From contig CM022302.1 in the NCBI GenBank assembly GCA_011799875.1, forward strand, positions 522,522,560 through 522,586,559: DNA of 64,000 bases, given 5' to 3'. A program made the position numbers and the translations under genes. Numbering within the stretch: the stretch's first letter is position 1; the number at the start of each line of letters is the position of its first letter. The notes beneath the pieces are model-generated. The model saw only the letters and a list, made by a program, of their open reading frames with translations, did not search any database and was not told the DNA's origin. The stretch comes from Thinopyrum elongatum (lineage: Eukaryota; Streptophyta; Magnoliopsida; Poales; Poaceae). Shown here piece after piece: positions 41,924 to 54,198 of the stretch.

Positions 41924-44035
41924 AACCCATTGCTTATCCTCAAGCAATTCAGTTGACAAACTGAAAGTGACAAAGAAATTTTTTTACAAACTCTGTTTGA
42001 TCTTGTTGTTGCAAATATGTCTAGCCAATATTCAGGTTTTCAGCAAATATTATGAACTAACCATATTCACAATAACATTTAGGTCTCACATTTACTCATA
42101 TCAATGGCATAACCAAATAATGAGCAATAATAAGATATCTCGGATGTCAACACTTTTTCAAAATAATCATGATATAATATCACATAATAATATCTCGCTA
42201 GCCCTTTCTGAGACCGCAAAACATAAATGCAGAGCACCTCTAAAGTTCAAGCACTGACTTGACATTGTAATTCATGGCAAAAGAGATCCAGTCACACTCA
42301 TACTCAACATCAATTAATAACAACGCATATAAATGACAATAGTGCTCTCCAGCTGGTGCTTTAATGAGAAGATGATGGCTCAACAATAAAAGTAAATAGA
42401 TAGGCCCTTCGCAGAGGGAAGCAGGGATTTGCAGAGGTGCCAGAGCTCGAGGCTTTAAAACAGAGATGAATATAATTTTGAGAAGTATGCTTTCATTGTC
42501 AACATAACAACCAAGAGATCTCACTATCTTCCATGCTAGATACATTATAAGCGGTTCCTAAAAAGAATGGTAAAGTTTTTACTCCCCCTCCACCAATCAA
42601 ACACACTCCATGGCTAGCCGAATCTACGGGTGCCGTCCATACCAACAACAATCCTGGGGGAGTTTTGTTTAGTTATTATATTTTGATTTTGACTTTGATC
42701 ATAGGCTGGGCATCCCAATTACCAGCCACTCTCTCGTGAATGACAAGTGAATAAACACTCATTGTGAGAATAACCCACCTAGCATGGAAGATACTGACAG
42801 CCCCCAGTCGCTACATGAGCGATTCGGACATACAAAACATATTATTATTTGAAGGTTTAGAATTTGGCACATGCAAATTTACTTGGAACGACAGGTAAAT
42901 ACTGCATATAGGTTGGTATGGTGGACTCATATGGAACACCTTTGGGTTTAAGGAAGTGGATGCACAAGCAGTATTCCCGCTTAGTACAAGTGAAGGCTAG
43001 CAAATAGATTGAGAAGCGACCAACTAGAGAGCGACAACGGTCATAAACATGCATTGAGGTTAATCAACATTGAATGCAAGCATGAGTAGGATATAAATTA
43101 CCATGAACATAAATATCGTGGAGGCTATGTTGGTTTTGATTCAACTACATGCGTGAACATGTGCCAAGTCAAGCCACTCGAAACTTTCAGAGGAGGATAC
43201 AATCTTATCATACTACATCATAACCATTTTAAAATGCATGTTGGCACTCAAGACAAACCATTATACACTCCTAGCTAATTAAGCATGGCATGAGTAACTA
43301 TAATATGTAATTGTCATTGCAAACATGTTTCATTCATAATAGGCTGAATCAAGAACGATGAGCTAATCATATTTACAAAAACAAAATAGGTCGAGTTCGT
43401 ACCAGCTTTTCTCCATCTTAATCATTTCATCAAATATCGTCATTATTGCCTTTCACTTGCACGACCGAACGATGTGAATAATAATAAGAGTGCACGTGCA
43501 TTGGACTAAGCTGGAATCTGCAAACATTTATTCAAAGGAGAAGATAAGGTAATATGGGCTCTTTGTTAGATCAACAATAATGCATTTGAGAGCCACTCAA
43601 CATTTTCATCGTGGTCTTCTCCTTACGACCCAAAGAAAAAAAAAATTCAAAGAAACACACTGAAATATTTTTGGAGTTTTTGTTTTTCTGAAGAAAGCAA
43701 ATTAACAAAGGGAAAACAAAAACGAGAAAAACTATTTACAAGGGAAAGCTCCCAACAAGCAAAAGAAAAATAAGAAATCTTTTTGGGTTTTCTTTTAATA
43801 CCACAACTAATTAAACTAGAAAGAAAAGCTAAAAAGGAACAAGAGCTAATAATTTTTTTCCGATTTTCTCAATTTTTTTAAAACACACAAGAAGAAAGCG
43901 AGAAAAATAAACTAACATGGATAATAGAATGAAAAAGTATGAACACCGACAACTCGAATGAATGTGTGATGCATGAATGTAATGTCGGTGAGAAATACGT
44001 ACTCCCCCAAGCTTAGGCTTTTGGCCTAAGTTGGT
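41924..44035 (-). other. Long non-coding 3' internal region of the outer Gypsy element
   Basis: AT-rich, stop-rich on all frames. No domain, tRNA or nested element recognised. Short shared blocks with the inner Gypsy element exist (for example AGATAGGCCCTTCGCAGAGG at 42397 and 50868), so the two elements have related untranslated regions. Confidence 0.6.
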
Positions 44036-45063
44036 CTAGGGCCATGGCTGGCCCGGATAATATCCAGAGTTGTAGTTGGGGTTGTACTCGATTGCAGCTG
44101 CCACCGCCTGGCGAGCTGCCTCGTGGAGGCGGGCGGTCTCCCTCGCCCTCTCATACTCATCTGCCTCCTCTTTCAATATGAAATATCTTCGTTTTACCTG
44201 AAAGTCAAAGAAAGAAGGAGCGGGAAGTGTAACATGGACTACGCGACTCCTGTCAAAGATTAGTCTGTACTGAAAAGGCAAGTCGACTCTCTCAAGAAAC
44301 TGGAAATGCTCCATAGCATCATAGTCAAGAAAGGCAGGAGGTAACTCAATATCATTTTCTCTTATGGGGACCCCAAGGTGATTAGCTAAACGAGTAGCAT
44401 AAATTCCACCAAAGAAATCTCCATCTTTAGCATTATTATGTAATCGACGTGCAATGATAGCCCCCAAATTATATTGTTTGTCATTCATTACTGCGCTCTT
44501 GAGGACACTCAAATCAGAGGCGCAAAGGTGGCTATGATCATGTTTACCATTAATTCATCTTCCTATAAAGAGAGCAAAGTAATGTAGTGCAGGAAAGTGA
44601 ATGCTCCCTATAGTGGCTTGTGTTATGGTTCTAGTTTCACCCATGGTAATGCTAGCAAGGAACCCAGAGCAATCAGATTTATGAGGTTCAGAATAAGTGC
44701 CCCATTGCGTAATTTTGCAGGCATCATTAAATTCGTCAACGTCCATGCGAAATGATTTATCATATAGATCAAATAAAACAGAATGTGTGTTACGCTGGAC
44801 TGAATATTCAAACCTTCGCACAAAGGAATCAGTAAGGTTGTAATATTGCAAGCACTTATCTGACATGAAGTCCGTCAGGTCGGCATTGCGCACGTACGTG
44901 TTAGACTCTTCCTTGAATCCTGCACGAGTCATAAAGTGATCCGATGGCCATTCACAAGGCCGCACTAGAGCTTCCCGCAGTGGTTCAAGGTTCGGCTCCC
45001 GTATAGCGAGCCTTGCGGAATTCTTCTTCTTCGAGGAACCACCTTAGAACATCTTCTTAAACA
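44036..45063 (-). pseudogene. Athila-type ORF of the outer Gypsy element
   Basis: On the minus strand the frame from an ATG at 45063 runs to a stop at 44036-44038, interrupted by an early stop near 45045 and one TGA near 44552. It contains CEWPSDHFMTRAGFKEESN, SVLFDLYDKSFRMDVDEFND, YNLGAIIARRLHNNAKDGDF and a Tyr/Pro-rich end (NPNYNSGYYPGQPWP). I recognise this as the ORF found downstream of gag in Athila-like Triticeae Gypsy elements. Its function is not established; it occupies the place where others carry pol or an extra ORF. Confidence 0.6.
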
Positions 45064-45987
45064 TTTTTATTCCTCTAAAAAATTCCTGAAATTTTTAGTG
45101 ACTCAAAATAAAAGTGAACCAAACTCAACAAAACTGATAGCAACTACTCCCACAAGTGCCTAGAGGCTATATCATGCAACAAAAGTACTTTGGACCATAT
45201 AAATTTGACATGCAAGCTCAAGAACAGGGTCACCATAGTAGCAAAAATTTGCAATAAATAAAGTACTAGAACAACAAGTAATTGGACCATCGGAGGAGTC
45301 ACATACCGAAGATCAATCCCCCAAAACAGTTTTGTAAATGGAGCTACGAGCAAGGAGATCGAAAATGGCAGCAAGATGAGCAAGGACACGGGTTTGAGCA
45401 ACGAGATGATTTTTTTTTCTGAAGGAAGACGAAGTGGATGGGTGGCTGGAATAAGTGAGGGGGTCCATGTGGGACCACAAGCCACCTAGGCGCGCCCAGG
45501 GGGGTGGGCGTGCCCTGTGGGCTTGTGGCCCACTGGTACACCCCCCCTGAGGTGTGTTCAGTGCCAAATATTCTCTAATATTCTATAAAAAATCATACTA
45601 AATTTTCAGGGCATTTGGAGAACTTTTATTTTCTGGTCATTTTTTTATTACACGGATAATTCAGAAAACAGGAAAATAATAGCATTTCTACTTTATTAAT
45701 TCTAAATAACAGAAAGTAAAAGTTGGGTACAGAAAGTTGTGCCTCCTTAATTCATCCATCTCATGCCCGTCAAAAGGAATCCATTAATAAGGTTGATCAA
45801 GTCTTATTAACAAACTTCTTCCGAGTGACATGAAACCGGAGAATTTTCGAATAACACTAGGTTACCTCAACAGGGATATGCATGTCCCCAACAATAAGAA
45901 TATCATATTTCCTTTTGACAGTAGTAACAGGGAATTTAAAACCTCCAATAGCAATTGTTGGAGTTTCTCCAATAGAGTTGATACTAT

Positions 45988-48637
45988 TCACTTGAGGTTG
46001 TTTCTTCGGAAAGTGTACCGTATGCTCATACCATTAATATGAAAAGTGACATTGCCCTTGTTGCAATCAATAACAGCCCCTGCAGTGTTCAAAAAGGGTC
46101 TACCAAGGATGATTGACATACTATCGTCCTCGGGTATATCAAGAATAACAAAGTCCATTAAAATAGTAACATTTGTAACTATGACAGGTACGTCCTTACA
46201 AACACCGATGGGTATAGCAGTTGATTTATCGGACATTTGCAAAGAGATTTCAGTTGGTGTCAACTTATTCAAATCAAGTCTTCAATACAAAGAGAAAAGC
46301 ATGACACTAACACCGGCTCCAAGATCACATAAAGCGGTTTTAACATAATTTCTTTTAATGGAGCATGGTATAGTTGGTATTCTTGGATCTCCTAATTTCT
46401 TAGGTATTCCAGCTTTAAATGTGTAATTAGCAAGCATGGTGGAAATTTCAGCTTTCGGTATCTTTCTTTTATTAGTAACAATATCTTTCATATACTTAGC
46501 ATAAGGAGACATTTTCAGAATATCAGTCAAACATAAGCGCAAAAAGACAGGTCTAAGCATTTCAACAAAGCGCTCAAATTCTTCATCATCCTTTTTCTTG
46601 GATAGTTTAGGAGGAAAGGGCATGTCTTTCTGAACCCATGGTTCTCTTTCTTTAACATGTTTCCTAGCAATGAAGTCTCTTTTATCATATCTTTTATTCT
46701 TAGGTTGTGGGTTATGAAGATCAACAGCAGGTTCTATCTCCACATCATTATCATTACTAGGTTGAGCATCAACATGAACATCATCATTATCATTATTACT
46801 AGGTTCATGTTCATCACCAGATTGTGTCGTAGGATCAGAAATAGAAATATCATTGGGATTCTCAGGTGTTTCTACAATAGGTTCACTAGAAGCATGAAAA
46901 GTCCTATCATCATTCTTTTTCTTTTTAGGAGGACTTGTTGCATCAGAATTAATTCTCTGAGAATCTTGCTCAATTCTCTTGGGATGGCCTTCAGGATATA
47001 AAGGTTCCTGAGTCAGTCTACCTCCCCTAGTCACAACTTTAACAGCATGATTATTCATTTTATTATTCAACTCATTAAGCAAATCATTTTGTGCTTTGAG
47101 AACTTGTTCAACTTGAGTTCTTACCATGGAAGTATGTTTACTAACAATCTTCAAGTCATTAACAGTTCTAAACATATAGTCACTCAAGCGATCAATCATA
47201 TAAGCATTTCGTTTCAATTGTCTACTAACATATGCATTGAAGTTTTCTTGTTTAACAATAAAGTTATCAAATTCATCCAAGCATTGACTAGCAGATTTAG
47301 TATAAGGAATATAACCTTCATCAAATCTATAGAGAGAATTTACCTCTACTACCTGCGTCGGAGTATCGAGACCATGTATTTCTGCAATAGGTTGTAAATT
47401 CTTAACATCTTCAGCTTTAATACCTTTTTCTCTCATAGACTTCTTTGCCTCTTGCATATCTTCAGGACTGAGGAATAGAATACCTCTCTTCTTCGGAGTT
47501 GGCTTAGGCGGTGGTTCGGGAAGAGTCCAATCATTATCATTCCTCAATATATTATTCAATAATTTTTCATCTTGTTCAACAGTTCGTTCCCTGAAAACAC
47601 AACCAGCACAACTATCTAGGTGGTCCCTAGAAGCATCAGTTAGTCCATTATAAAAGATATAAAGTATTTCATTTTTCTTAAAAGGATGATCAGGCAAAGC
47701 ATTAAGTAATTGGAGAAGCCTCCCCCAAGCTTGTGGTAGACTCTCTTCTTCAATTTGCATAAAGGTAAATATTTCCTGTAGAGCAGCTTGTTTCTTATGA
47801 GCAGGAATTTTTTTTTCAGAAAGGTAGTATATCATATCCTGGGGACTACGCACACAACCAGGAGCAAGAGAATTATACCAAGTCTTAGCATCACCCTTTA
47901 ATGAGAAAGGAAACAATTTAAGAATATAGTAATAGCAAATTTTTTCCTCATGAGCAAATAGGGTGGCTATATCATTCAATTTAGTAAGATGTGCCACAAC
48001 AATTCCAGATTCATAACCATGGAAAGGATCAGATACAACCAAAGTAATTAGCTCAAGATCGATAGAGAATTCATAATCCTTATCAGTAACAAAGATAGGT
48101 GAAGTAGCAAATGTAGGATCATATTTCATTCTAGCATTCAATGATTTTTCTTTCCACTTGACTAGTAATTTTTTAAGATTCTATATATCTTTACAAGCAA
48201 GAAAATCTCTAGCTACCTCTCCATCCATAACATAACGTCATAACCCTCAGGTATATCAGGCAATTCATATCTAGGAGGAGAATCATAATCTTCTAGTAAT
48301 TTCATTTTCTCAGTTTCAGTAATTTCATTTTCTCAGTTTCAATAATTTCCTCAGTTTCAGTAATTTCATTTTCTTTAGCTCTAGCAAGTTGTTCATCAAG
48401 AAATTCTCCTAGTGGCACAATCTTATCAAGCAAATTACTAGCATCATCATAAGTATCATTCATAGTAGAAGTCGCATCATCAATTACCTGCGACATATTA
48501 GGATCAATAGAAGGTGGTGGTGTCGCAAGCTTACTCAAAACAGAAGGTGAATCAAGTGCAGAGCTAGATGTCAGTTCCTTACCTCCCCTCGTCTTAGAGG
48601 GAAAAATCTTGGTTTTGGTATCCTTCAGATTCTTCAT
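45988..48637 (-). pseudogene. Gag and aspartic protease of the outer Gypsy element
   Basis: The gag start (ATG 48637) gives an acidic N-terminal part to about 48302. The frame then shifts, and a 619-codon frame (48141-46282) holds the retrotransposon gag core (LKGDAKTWYNSLAPG, LPQAWGRLLQLLNALPDHPF), a charged middle and the start of the protease with CDLGAGVSVM (46345-46300). A single TGA at 46282-46284 separates it from the rest (45988-46272; SIILGRPFLNTAGAVIDC), in the same frame. The protease active-site motif is DLGA instead of the usual DTGA or DSGA. No zinc knuckle is obvious. Non-functional as written because of the frameshift and the stop. Confidence 0.75.
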
Positions 48638-48643
48638 AGTGAT

Positions 48644-50281
48644 TGATGTCTACTACACAACTTGTTCTTGTAGACTCGTGTTGGGCCTCCAAGCGCAGAG
48701 TTTTGTAGGACAGTAGCAAATTTCCCTCAAGTGGATGACCTAAGGTTTATCAATCCATGGGAGGCGTAGGATGAAGATGGTCTCTCTCAAAAAACCCTGC
48801 AACCAAATAGCAAAAAGTCTCTTGTGTCCCCAACACACCAAATACAATGGTAAATTGTATAGGTGCACTAGTTCGGCGAAGAGATGGTGATACAAGTGTA
48901 ATATGGATGGTAGAAATATATTTTTATAATCTGAATAAATAAAAACAGCAAGGTAGCAAGTGATAAAATGGAGCACAAACGGTATTGCAATGCTTGAAAA
49001 CAAGGCCTAGGGTCCATACTTTCGCTAGTGCAATCTCTCAACAATGCTAATCTAATTGGATCATATAACCATCCCTCAACGTGTGATGAAGAATCACTCC
49101 AAAGTTCTTATCTAGCGGAGAACATAAGAAGAAATTGTTTGTAGGGTACGAAACCACCTTAAAGTTATTCTTTCCATTCGATCTATTCAAGAGTTCGTAC
49201 TAAAATAACACAAAGTTATTCTTTCAGTTCAATCTATCCAAGAGTTCGTACTAAAATAACACCATATGATACGCATCAACCAACTCTAATGTCACCTAGA
49301 TACTTCAATGTCACCACAAGTATCCATGAGTTAATTATATGATACGCATCAAACAATTTCAGATTCATAATACTCGATCCAACGCAAAGAACCTCAAAGA
49401 GTGCCCCAAGATTTCTACTGGAGAAACAAGGACGGAAACGTGCATCAACCCCTATGCATAGATTACCCCAATGTCACCTCGGGAATCTGCGAGTTGAGTG
49501 CCAAGACATAGATCAAGTGCTCTCAAATCCATAAAAGTATTCAATCCGATAAAACAAAATCTCAAAGGGAAAACTCAATTCATCACAACAAGATAGAGAG
49601 GGAGAAACACCATATGATCCAACTATATTAACAAAGCCCGCGATACATCAAGATCGTGCCATCTCAAGAACACGAGAGAAAGAGATTAAACACATAGCTA
49701 CTGGTACAAACCCTCAGCCCCGAGGGTGGACTACTCCCTCTTCATCATGGTGGCCGCCGGGATGATGAAGATGGCCGTCGGTGATGATTATCCCCTTTGG
49801 CAGGGTGCCGGAACGGGGTCTAGATTGGTTTTTCGTGACTACAGAGGCTTGCGGTGGCGGAACTTCTGATCTAGGGTTACCCCGAGGGTTTTTGGAATAT
49901 TTGGGAATTTATAGGGCGAAGAGGCGGTGCGGGAGGCCACCGACGTGGGCACAACCCACCAGGGCATGCCTGGGCCCCAGACGCACCCAGGTGGGTTGTG
50001 CCCCACTCGGGGCACCCCTCTGGTACTTCTTTGGCCCATCCTAGTTCTTCTGGTCCAAAAAAATTCCCCAAAAATTGTCGCTGCGTTTGGACTCCGTTTG
50101 ATATCGATTTTCTACGATGTAAAAAACAAGCAAAAAACAGCAACTGGCACTGGGCACTATGTCAATAGGTTAGTCCCAAAAAATGATATAAAGTTGCTAT
50201 AAAAACATTGTAAAACATCCAAGAATGATAGTATAACAGCATGAATACTTCATAAATTATAGATACGTTGGAGACGTATCA
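48644..50281 (-). repeat. 3' LTR of inner Gypsy element
   Basis: 1638 bp, plus-strand ends TGATGTCTACTACACAACTT and GTTGGAGACGTATCA. Very similar to 54199-55835. It shares the GGAGACGTATCA end with the outer element, so the two families are related. Confidence 0.85.
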
Positions 50282-50295
50282 GCATCCCCAAGCTT

Positions 50296-53200
50296 AATTC
50301 CTACTCGTCCTCGAGTAGGTAAATGATAAAAGAAATAATTTATGAAGTGTGAATGCTAGCAAAGTGCATAAGTTTGATCAATGATAATTTCAATCACTTT
50401 TCCTAGCATCATAACAACAATTCTTTCTCGTAAAACTTCTCATGTTAAAGTAGCAACCAATTCACATGTTAAGGTTCAAACAATGAATTCTCTTGAAACT
50501 TAACAACCTATGTTCTCAGTCACCAAACAATTGCAATTCAACTTATTCAACAAAATCTAAGTAAGAGCTCCACATACTCAATCATCATATAGTCTTCTAT
50601 GATTGCTAGTACTCAAAGCATATTCTTAGAACAAATGGCATCCATCGAACACAGAGAAAGATAGCGGCTTAATATTTCGCCTCCCAACTCATTTATCATA
50701 GAGATAATCGTCAACAATAATAAATCATGATCAAATATATTTGACTAGTCATATGTGCCTAGATCTTTCCCCACCACATGATGCTTGCCAACTAGAGAAT
50801 AGTTGAGGTTGAAATGAGATTTCATACTATTGACTCTTTGCATAAAAGTAAATACTGAAAGGTAAAAGATAGGCCCTTCGCAGAGGGAAGCAGAGGTTGT
50901 CATGCGCTTTTTATTTGGATGCCCAAACTCTTAATGCAAAGGAACGTCACGTTATATTGTCCCTTATGATAGCAACCTTTATTTTGCCATCTGTCGCTTT
51001 TATTACTTTGCCATCACAAGTTCGTACAACGCTCAATTTTCCCTTACAATAAAAGATCAAACATATTTAGGAGCAATTTTTATTGCTTTGTGCACCGATG
51101 ACAACTTACTTGAAGGATCTTATTCAATCCATAGGTAGGTATGGTGGACACTAATGGCAAGAAACTGGGTTTAAGGGTTTTTGGATGCACAAGTAGTATC
51201 TCTACTTAGTACGAATTTTTGGCTAGCAAAAGATCCTAGGTAAACACCACATGTTGGAGGATCCATGACAATATAACTTCTATGCAAATATACACAACCA
51301 TAACTCATTACGTTGTCTTCCTTGTCCAACTTCAACTAATTTGCTCAAGTTGGAAAATAATTAATGGGTATTCACAATCATAGAAGATGTCCAAGATAAT
51401 ATATTTGCATGTGAAAGTTCTCTTCCTTCTACTAATCATTCATGAATTGCTTGTATGACCAAAATTATGATTGTCAAGCTTCAAAAGATTTCACTTTCTA
51501 AACCCAATGTGAAGTTACTACTAGGCATAATATGAACATATAATTTCAAATTCATGATATTCAATTCATTCAACAATTTACTCATAGGATATAAGTGAAG
51601 CACGAGAGTAAATGAAAAACTACTCCAAAGATATAAGTGAAGATCATGCGAGTAGTTATGTAAATGGGTAGCTATTTGAGGACTCTATTTTATTTAAAAA
51701 CTTTCATATCTAAGTATTTTATTAAAACATCAAGCAAAACAAAATAAAATGACATTCTAAGAAAAGCACAACTCATGTGAAGAAGCAAAAACTTAGGCTC
51801 AACCGATACTAACCGATAGTTGTTCATGAAGAAAGGTGGGATGCCTACCGGGGCATCCCCAAGCTTAGATGCTTGAGACTTCTTGGATTATTAACTTGGG
51901 ATGCCTTGGGCATCCCCAAGCTTGATCTTTTGTGTCTCCTTAATTCCTTTTATATCATGGTTTCCCTAAATCTTAAAAACTTCATCCACACAAAACTCAA
52001 CAAGAACTCGTGAGATAAGTTAGTATAAATCAATGCAAAAACCTTATCATTCTCTACTGTAGCAAATCACTAAAATTATTATTCAACATTGCATACTAAA
52101 TTCCTCTGCATATTTAATACTCCTATCCTCAAATAGAATCATTAAACAAGCAAACATATGCAAACAATGCGAACATAACAGCAATCTGTCTAAACAGGAC
52201 AGTCTGTAAAGAGTGCAATTGTACTCATACTTCCCTAAATCCAAAAATTCTGAAAATTTACCACACTGTAGAAAATTTATCAGAGCTTATTGTGCAAAAA
52301 GTTTCAACATTTATCACATTCTTAATTTTCTGGATAATTATTGCAACAGCGATAAACTTTCTGTTTTGAAACAGCAACTCATATATTTGCAAAATAAGCA
52401 TGGTGATGGCTATCCTTGCCACTTTTATTGAAATAAATAATGCAAAAAATTATTATAAATAACAGCAAGAAAATCCTAATAAAATAAAATGATGCTCCAA
52501 GCAAAACACATATCATGTGACGAAGGAAAATGTAGCTCCAAGTGAGGTTACCGATAATGTTGGAGACGAAAGAGGGGATGCCTTCCGGGGCATCCCCAAG
52601 CTTAGTTGCTTGGATCTTCCTTGAATATTAACTTGGGGGTGCCTTGGGCATCCCCAAGCTTAGGGTCTTGTCACTCCTTATTCTCCTCATATCGATATCT
52701 CACCCAAAACTTGAAAACTTCAATCACACAAAACTTAACGGAACTTCGTGAGATGAGTTAGTTTGATCAAGACAAATCATTCACTTTGGTACTGTCAAGA
52801 TAAGATTCATAATTGTTCTCACACAATTCCTACTGTACTCTACAACTTCCACAATTTATATTAAGCAATATAAGCCATAGAAACCATAAAATAAGCAAAC
52901 TATGCATTGAAAATATAATCTGTCAAAAACAGAACAGTACGTAAATATCTGAATTAAGGTCATACTTATGTAACTCAAAAAATTCTGAAAAATTAGTACA
53001 ACGTATAAAATTTTTATACACATCAGCTTTAAAAAATTCAGAATTTTTCCACGTTCCAGTAAAATACAGGAATTTCTGAACTGGACGCAAAAGTTTCTGT
53101 TTTTGCACAGAATCAAGTCAACTATCATCCACACTATCCCAAAGGCTTTACTTGGCACTTTATTGAAAAAAAAGCTATAAAACAAGATCATTAAAGTATC

Positions 53201-53300
53201 CTAATCATGTGAACACACAAAAAAAGTAAGGGTAAATGTTGGGTTGTCTCCCAACAAGCGATTTTCTTTAATGCCTTTTTAGCTAGGCATGATGATTTTA
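50296..53300 (-). other. Non-coding internal region of inner Gypsy element with duplicated blocks
   Basis: No gene seen. Two diverged copies of a block of roughly 0.7 kb (about 51780-52460 and 52500-53190) each contain a pair of GGGATGCC...GGCATCCCC inverted repeats next to AAGCTTGGGGATGC on the minus strand (51853-51866, 51910-51923, 52590-52603, 52648-52661). Confidence 0.65.
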
Positions 53301-53307
53301 ATGATGC

Positions 53308-54072
53308 TCACATAAAAGATAAGAATTGAAACACAAAGAGAGCATCATGAAGCATATGACTAGCATATTTAAGTCTAACCCACTTCCTATGCATAGGAAT
53401 TTTGTGAGCAAACAACTGATGGGAACAAGAATCAACTAGCATAGGAAGGCAAAACAAGTGCAACTTCAAAACTTTCAACATAAAGAGAGGAAACTTGATA
53501 TTATTGCAATATGTAAAAGCATATGTTCCCCTCTCATAATAATTTTCAGTAGCATCATGAATGAATTCAACAATATAACTATTACATAAATCATTCTTTT
53601 CATGATCCACAAGCATAGAAATTTTCTTACTCTCCACATAAGCAAATTTATTCTCATGAATAGTGGTGGGAGCAAACTCAACAAAATAACTATCATGTGA
53701 TTGGAAATTAAAATCATGATGACAAGTTTCATGGTTATCATTATTCTTTATAGCATACATGTCATCACCATAATCATCATAGATAGGAGGCATGCTTTCA
53801 TCATAATAAATTTTCTCATCAAAACTTGCGGGACTAAACATATCATCTTCATCAAACATAGCATCCCCAAGCTTATGGATTTGCATATCATTAGCATCAT
53901 GGATATTCAAAGAGTTCATACCAACAACATTGCAATCATGCTCATCATTCAAAGATTTTTTGTCAAACATTTTATAGAATTCTTCTTCTATCAATTGAGC
54001 ACAATCTTCCTTTCCATCATTTTCACGAAAGACATTATAAAGATGAACAATATGATGCCACCTCAATTCCAT
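53308..54072 (-). CDS. Unnamed ORF of non-autonomous Triticeae Gypsy elements
   Basis: A 254-codon frame starting MELRWHHIVHLYNVFRENDG. It is acidic and rich in Asp, His and Asn (YDESMPPIYDDYGDDMYAIK) and ends with a hydrophobic, Phe/Leu-rich part (KFPLFMLKVLKLHLFCLPML ... MHRKWVRLKYASHMLHDALF). I recall the last part recurring in wheat Gypsy elements next to polyproteins. No catalytic motif is visible. It lies directly after the primer-binding site of the element, where gag would be expected. The open frame is intact, unlike nearly every other transposon frame here. Confidence 0.5.
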   Translation of the reverse strand: MELRWHHIVHLYNVFRENDGKEDCAQLIEEEFYKMFDKKSLNDEHDCNVVGMNSLNIHDANDMQIHKLGDAMFDEDDMFSPASFDEKIYYDESMPPIYDDYGDDMYAIKNNDNHETCHHDFNFQSHDSYFVEFAPTTIHENKFAYVESKKISMLVDHEKNDLCNSYIVEFIHDATENYYERGTYAFTYCNNIKFPLFMLKVLKLHLFCLPMLVDSCSHQLFAHKIPMHRKWVRLKYASHMLHDALFVFQFLSFM

Positions 54073-54170
54073 TTTTTTTGTAGTTTTCTTTTAAGAACCA
54101 AACTAATGATAAAACAAGAAACTAAAAGATTCAGTTGCAAGATCTAAAGATATACCTTCAAGCACTCACC

Positions 54171-54188
54171 TCCCCGTCAATGGTGGCA
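54171..54188 (-). other. Decayed primer-binding site of inner Gypsy element
   Basis: On the minus strand, TGCCACCATTGACGGGGA ten bases inside the right LTR. Compared with the outer element's site it has C-to-T type changes, in line with decay at methylated CpG. Confidence 0.5.
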
Positions 54189-54198
54189 GAAAAGAGCT

